A model generated the notes under the pieces. That model worked only from the letters and a program-made list of their open reading frames with translations, was not told where the DNA came from and made no database searches. Position numbers and translations under genes: made by a program. DNA of 64,000 nt, taken from assembly GCF_003363265.1 (NCBI RefSeq), contig NZ_QRBF01000004.1:310001-374000 (forward strand). Direction: 5' to 3'. Below, one piece after another: positions 63,612-64,000 of this stretch (its first letter is position 1; each line of letters begins with the position of its first letter). The stretch comes from Dyella psychrodurans. Lineage in GTDB: Bacteria; Pseudomonadota; Gammaproteobacteria; Xanthomonadales; Rhodanobacteraceae.

Positions 63612-64000
63612 TCAGCCGGCTTGTTTCTCGAGCTCGCGCAGGCGAGCCTGTTGCGCATCCGTCCGCTGCAGCAGGCGCTGCAGGGCCGGCGAATCGGGAG
63701 CTTGTTGCATGGCCTGTTGCAGTTCCATGCGCGCCGCGCCCAGTTCGAGGGCCGCGCCAGCAAGGCGCGGATCGTTGGGTTTCCATGGCGAGGTGTCGAT
63801 CTGTGCCGTGATCGGACCGGATGGCGGATTCTGAGGAATCGCGTGCATGCGCCACACCACACCGCCGGCCAGTACGGCAACGGCTGCAAATCCCGCCGCC
63901 ATCGCCCATAGGTGGCGATGACGTGCGCGCTTGATCGGCGCCGGTGCGGCAGCCTGGACCGGTGCGGCGTTCTCATCGAGCGCAGCATCGATACGTGCCC
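63612..64000 (-). CDS. Single-span membrane protein, 5' end outside window (possible anti-sigma partner)
   Basis: The frame is open to the right edge, so the ATG at 63902 is probably internal. The visible part has a basic cytoplasmic stretch (PIKRARHRHLW), one membrane span (WAMAAGFAAVAVLAGGVVWRM) and a periplasmic tail that ends in a Glu/Gln/Arg-rich helix (AALELGAARMELQQAMQQAP). The 3' end is 21 bp from the DUF4097 gene start, so they are one unit. The order resembles sigma-factor/anti-sigma/DUF4097 operons, but the diagnostic N-terminus is missing. Confidence 0.6.
   Translation of the reverse strand, partial: ARIDAALDENAAPVQAAAPAPIKRARHRHLWAMAAGFAAVAVLAGGVVWRMHAIPQNPPSGPITAQIDTSPWKPNDPRLAGAALELGAARMELQQAMQQAPDSPALQRLLQRTDAQQARLRELEKQAG

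Overview
The window looks like a chromosomal segment of a moderately high-GC gammaproteobacterium of the Xanthomonadales (Lysobacterales), most likely Rhodanobacteraceae (Dyella/Luteibacter/Rhodanobacter type). The main reason is layout. A Cys/Met-metabolism PLP enzyme (metB, 5627-6802) and etfA-etfB (34878-36595) bracket a large surface-polysaccharide cluster, and metB and etfA are the classical borders of the hypervariable LPS locus of Xanthomonas. GcvT/GcvH, the ETF-ubiquinone oxidoreductase, a GAF-GAF-GGDEF-EAL protein and a DUF4097 protein fit the same group. The genus is an inference; no rRNA is present.

Region 1 (1-16.1 kb): ABC-transporter-dependent O-antigen genes. A truncated GT2 protein, a PhyH-type dioxygenase, a methyltransferase and an 814-aa GT2/hydroxylase fusion precede metB. 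Then come wzm, wzt with its carbohydrate-binding C-terminus, a 1705-aa sulfotransferase/coiled-coil/WbsX/GT4/GT2 protein, a nucleotide-sugar epimerase and a methyltransferase. wzm to the epimerase overlap each other, so they are one operon.

Region 2 (16.2-30.2 kb, minus strand): a long operon whose 5' half encodes what reads as a complete polyprenyl-phosphate pentofuranose pathway. It has a HAD-UbiA fusion (DPPR-synthase type), a DprE1-like flavoenzyme and a DprE2-like SDR, followed by a sugar epimerase and a FAD oxidoreductase. The 3' half holds GtrA-type flippase genes (one intact, one decayed) and three multi-membrane-span proteins, two of them paralogous GT-C glycosyltransferases. Together they suggest synthesis, flipping and periplasmic transfer of a D-arabinofuranose-like sugar, best known from mycobacteria. 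This is the most interesting system in the window. The 3' half is visibly poorer in G+C than its surroundings.

Region 3 (30.7-34.9 kb): cysD and cysNC (sulfate activation to PAPS) and a DegT-family sugar aminotransferase. The sulfotransferase-like domain in region 1 makes sulfate decoration of the surface glycan plausible.

Region 4 (34.9-43.6 kb, minus strand): etfBA, two more multidomain glycosyltransferases (WbsX-RgpF and GT2-GT4), a PhyH dioxygenase and ETF-QO.

Region 5 (43.7-64 kb): mostly housekeeping. It contains an amidase, a PmtA-like methyltransferase, AlkB, GcvT and GcvH, a MetJ repressor fused to a histone-H1-like Lys/Ala tail (a second highlight), a TonB-like protein, a serine hydrolase, a GMC oxidoreductase, an MFS carrier, a CBS protein, a GtrB-like GT2, MtgA, Hsp33, a GGDEF/EAL protein, an outer-membrane-like protein, a DUF4097 protein and a truncated membrane protein at the right edge. 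No tRNA, rRNA, CRISPR array or insertion sequence was seen.
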